The notes beneath the pieces are model-generated. The model did no database searches, had not been told where the DNA came from, and worked only from the letters and a program-made list of their open reading frames with translations. A stretch of 64,000 nucleotides of DNA from Saprospiraceae bacterium (GTDB lineage Bacteria > Bacteroidota > Bacteroidia > Chitinophagales > Saprospiraceae). Shown here in pieces: positions 62,467 through 64,000 of this stretch (the first letter of the stretch is position 1; each line of letters opens with the position of its first letter). Location: positions 248,001 through 312,000 of the forward strand of contig JAWKLJ010000002.1 in NCBI GenBank assembly GCA_041392805.1. Direction: 5' to 3'. Made by a program: the position numbers and the translations under genes.

Positions 62467-63040
62467 CAACCAGGGCTTTGAGCTCGTTTAGGTATTTCTC
62501 CTTCCTACTCGCTCGGCGTCTGATGTTAGTTGAGGTGAGGAATTGGTGTTTTTCTAAAAAATTGACCTGAATTCGGTTCCAATCCTTTTCATCGCTTAAA
62601 ACATTATAGGACTTAAGCTCTTCGAATAGCGTGGCGCCAACATCGTAAAAATCATCCCGCCCCAAATAGTCTAAATCTGCATCACAAATGATTTTTTCTA
62701 AAAAATTAGTAGGGCTTTGTGGAATTTTAGTAGCCATTACCATTCCGCAGATCATATCAATCTGGCTTGGAGTGTAACCGTACTCCGGCAAATGTTTTTT
62801 AACTAGGGTGCAGCCTAAGGATTCATGATCTGTATTGCCAATCGTAAAACCTGAATCATGAAACAAGGCAGCTGTTTTGAGCAAAAGCGTATGGTAAGGG
62901 GAAATCTTCTCTAAATAACACAATTCATCAGTGGTATACAATACATCCAACGTATGGTGAATGCCATGATAAGCCAACTTGTCTGATAACTCGTATTGCA
63001 ATTTGTCAAGGATAAACGCCTTCGCTCCGTGATAATTCAT
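62456..63040 (-). CDS. HD-domain phosphohydrolase
   Basis: A 194-residue cytosolic protein. Metal ligands of the HD fold are seen in YHGIHHTLDVL, in LFHDSGF (the His-Asp pair) and in CDADLDYLG (the distal Asp). Family members hydrolyse nucleotides or cyclic dinucleotides; the substrate here is unknown. The end of the gene overlaps the convergent kelch gene by 11 bases. Confidence 0.8.
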   Translation of the reverse strand: MNYHGAKAFILDKLQYELSDKLAYHGIHHTLDVLYTTDELCYLEKISPYHTLLLKTAALFHDSGFTIGNTDHESLGCTLVKKHLPEYGYTPSQIDMICGMVMATKIPQSPTNFLEKIICDADLDYLGRDDFYDVGATLFEELKSYNVLSDEKDWNRIQVNFLEKHQFLTSTNIRRRASRKEKYLNELKALVATY

Positions 63041-63515
63041 AAGCAGTTTTTTGATTATCTCTGTTTATTATGACGCAAAATCCATCATCGGTCACAAATG
63101 CTGATGGAGGGTTAACCGGCGTATTTGGAGGAAAAAGTGTCGTTTATGGTTAGGAATGTTTTCTGAATCTCTTATCCGGACCTGTACGCAAGAAAAGAGA
63201 CTCGCCTCACAAACACCCCAGCGAAAACAAAGGTTTTTTCATCCAAATAGGCTCAATGAGTTGTAAAGGCGCAGGAAAACAATTGCTATTTATTACAATG
63301 ATTAGTTGGGGTTAAAAGGTGTAATAGGGTAATCAAAATCGCGATTGGGTGTACTAATACAACATTGGAGGGAAATTCAGATGGCAAGCATAACCTGAAT
63401 CCCAACATTCAAAATGTTACTGCAAAGTTAAATATTTCTTAAATACAAGTCAAGGGGGGCAGACAAAAACATCCGCTCCCTTTCATTTTTTCTTCGCTAA
63501 AACAAACACTTAATT

Positions 63516-63537
63516 CCGGTAGCACTAGTGCTGCCGG
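63516..63537. repeat. Near-perfect palindrome containing CCGGTAGCACTA
   Basis: CCGGTAGCACTA (63516-63527) overlaps TAGTGCTGCCGG (63526-63537), the two halves differing at one base pair. The motif also occurs at 41922 and 63677. Confidence 0.5.
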
Positions 63538-63569
63538 AGCTAAGTAAGGGGATAAATAAAATGAGGCTA

Positions 63570-63647
63570 TTTTGTTGCCAGACAAGGCGCGAGGCGCGAT
63601 AATAGTGGGCCTATGTGAGCAACGAGCAACGCAGTATGGCGACAAAA
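63570..63647. repeat. 78 bp element with inverted ends TTTTGTTGCCA / TGGCGACAAAA
   Basis: TTTTGTTGCCA (63570-63580) and TGGCGACAAAA (63637-63647) are inverted with one mismatch. The inside is GC-rich with GGCGCGAGGCGCG and GCAACGAGCAACGC, unlike the AT-rich surroundings. It lies between the other repeats. Confidence 0.5.
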
Positions 63648-63671
63648 GAGACCATTTTATATCCCGGTATT

Positions 63672-63688
63672 TAGTGCCGGTAGCACTA
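63672..63688. repeat. 17 bp palindromic motif, second copy
   Basis: TAGTGCCGGTAGCACTA differs at one base from 41917-41933. It lies 8 bases before the family 1 element R4. Confidence 0.5.
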
Positions 63689-63696
63689 GCTTCCAT

Positions 63697-63805
63697 TTGG
63701 ACTTTTGACACTTTTGGTAATCCTCCGTTTTTTAGGCTGGAAGTGGGAAAATTGCGCTCCTATTGCTTTCCCACTTCCCACTTCAAAACCAATGTCAAAA
63801 GTCCA
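63697..63805 (+). mobile_element. MITE-like element, family 1, copy R4 (forward orientation)
   Basis: A 109 bp element bounded by TTGGACTTTTGAC (63697-63709) and GTCAAAAGTCCA (63794-63805), with core GTGGGAAAATTGCGCTCC. It is shorter than the other copies in the inner purine-rich part. Confidence 0.8.
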
Positions 63806-63827
63806 GTTCAATATAGCGTGGATGCCA

Positions 63828-64000
63828 TTATTCACCCAACAAGCGAACGCCACTCGCCATAAATTTCAACTCAACTTTGGGTTCCGTAATGGTGGCAACC
63901 TCTTCTGCCGATTTTCCAGCGTCTTCAGCGAGGTGACGCAATTCATCGACCGGCGTGATTTCTCTATAGGCTTTGCCTTGCATCACCACTTCACGACCTG
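63828..64000 (-). CDS. C-terminal fragment of an unidentified protein
   Basis: The leftward frame is open from the right edge to a TAA whose complement is at 63828-63830, giving about 56 residues. It reads REVVMQGKAYREITPVDELR, continues as a Glu/Ala-rich helix (HLAEDAGKSAEEVATI) and ends MASGVRLLGE. The sequence looks like real coding DNA but I recognise no family. The start is beyond the window. Confidence 0.5.
   Translation of the reverse strand, partial: GREVVMQGKAYREITPVDELRHLAEDAGKSAEEVATITEPKVELKFMASGVRLLGE

Larger units (their letters stand above)
63041..63827. other. Intergenic repeat-rich region at the right edge
   Basis: 787 bases without a credible gene. 63041-63440 shows a short echo of the element at 30503 (TTTGGAGG, AAAAAGTGTC near 63125) and nothing else that I recognise. 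63516-63537, 63570-63647, 63672-63688 and 63697-63805 are separate repeats listed below. Confidence 0.5.

Overview
The window looks like chromosomal DNA of a Bacteroidota bacterium, most likely of the Saprospiria (Saprospiraceae/Lewinella-like) group. Four large or medium secreted proteins end in the type IX secretion (T9SS, Por) C-terminal sorting domain. There are many lipoproteins, two outer-membrane barrels of the DUF6089 kind, a tail-specific protease, a Bacteroidota-type ECF sigma operon and promoter boxes resembling TAnnTTTG. No rRNA, tRNA, CRISPR array, phage gene or transposase gene was seen. The group assignment is an inference from protein style; no search was run.

Layout. 1-1630: end of a DUF4038-type glycoside hydrolase and a nucleoside-hydrolase lipoprotein. 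2017-8063: two tandem hybrid histidine kinases and an OmpA-type lipoprotein. 8096-9413: an exported protein and a Nudix hydrolase. 9970-13173: two paralogous T9SS-exported proteins separated by 1.27 kb of repeats (five tandem terminator-like hairpins, a nested inverted-repeat block and a MITE-like element). 13236-16722: an LEA-like repeat protein, an alpha-helical protein and a small exported protein. 16783-23132: tail-specific protease, MacB/FtsX-type permease, DinB-like protein and metallo-beta-lactamase-fold protein. 23222-26192: GMC oxidoreductase, its small Tat/lipoprotein partner and a gamma-carbonic-anhydrase-like protein. 26277-34982: two giant paralogous T9SS metalloproteases with 12-13 Cys-rich repeats each. 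35110-38435: the two fatty-acid beta-oxidation enzymes. 38631-42769: LolC/E-like permease, two cyclophilin lipoproteins and polyphosphate glucokinase. 42796-47421: TPR protein, ECF sigma/anti-sigma/Spy-like operon and a KirBac-type potassium channel. 47519-56570: DMT transporter, a DUF6909-like protein, two DUF6089 barrels (one with TSP3 and OmpA domains), TolC, GtrA-like protein and a 5'(3')-deoxyribonucleotidase. 56862-63040: SPOR-like protein, lipoprotein, GCS2-CBS fusion, kelch protein and HD hydrolase. The right edge holds repeats and the end of an unidentified gene.

The most unusual content is non-coding. I see (i) a four-copy family of roughly 110-130 bp elements with GGACTTTTGAC/GTCAAAAGTCC ends, two copies bracketing the ECF sigma operon in inverted orientation; (ii) a second family with CTCTGAC/GTCAGAG ends in full-size, truncated and internally deleted forms; (iii) a 218 bp element with 17 bp perfect inverted ends; (iv) the tandem array of five near-identical terminator-like hairpins behind a T9SS gene; (v) smaller shared palindromes. 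No transposase is present, so the elements would be non-autonomous (MITE/REPIN-like). I did not find an obvious new defence or biosynthetic system.
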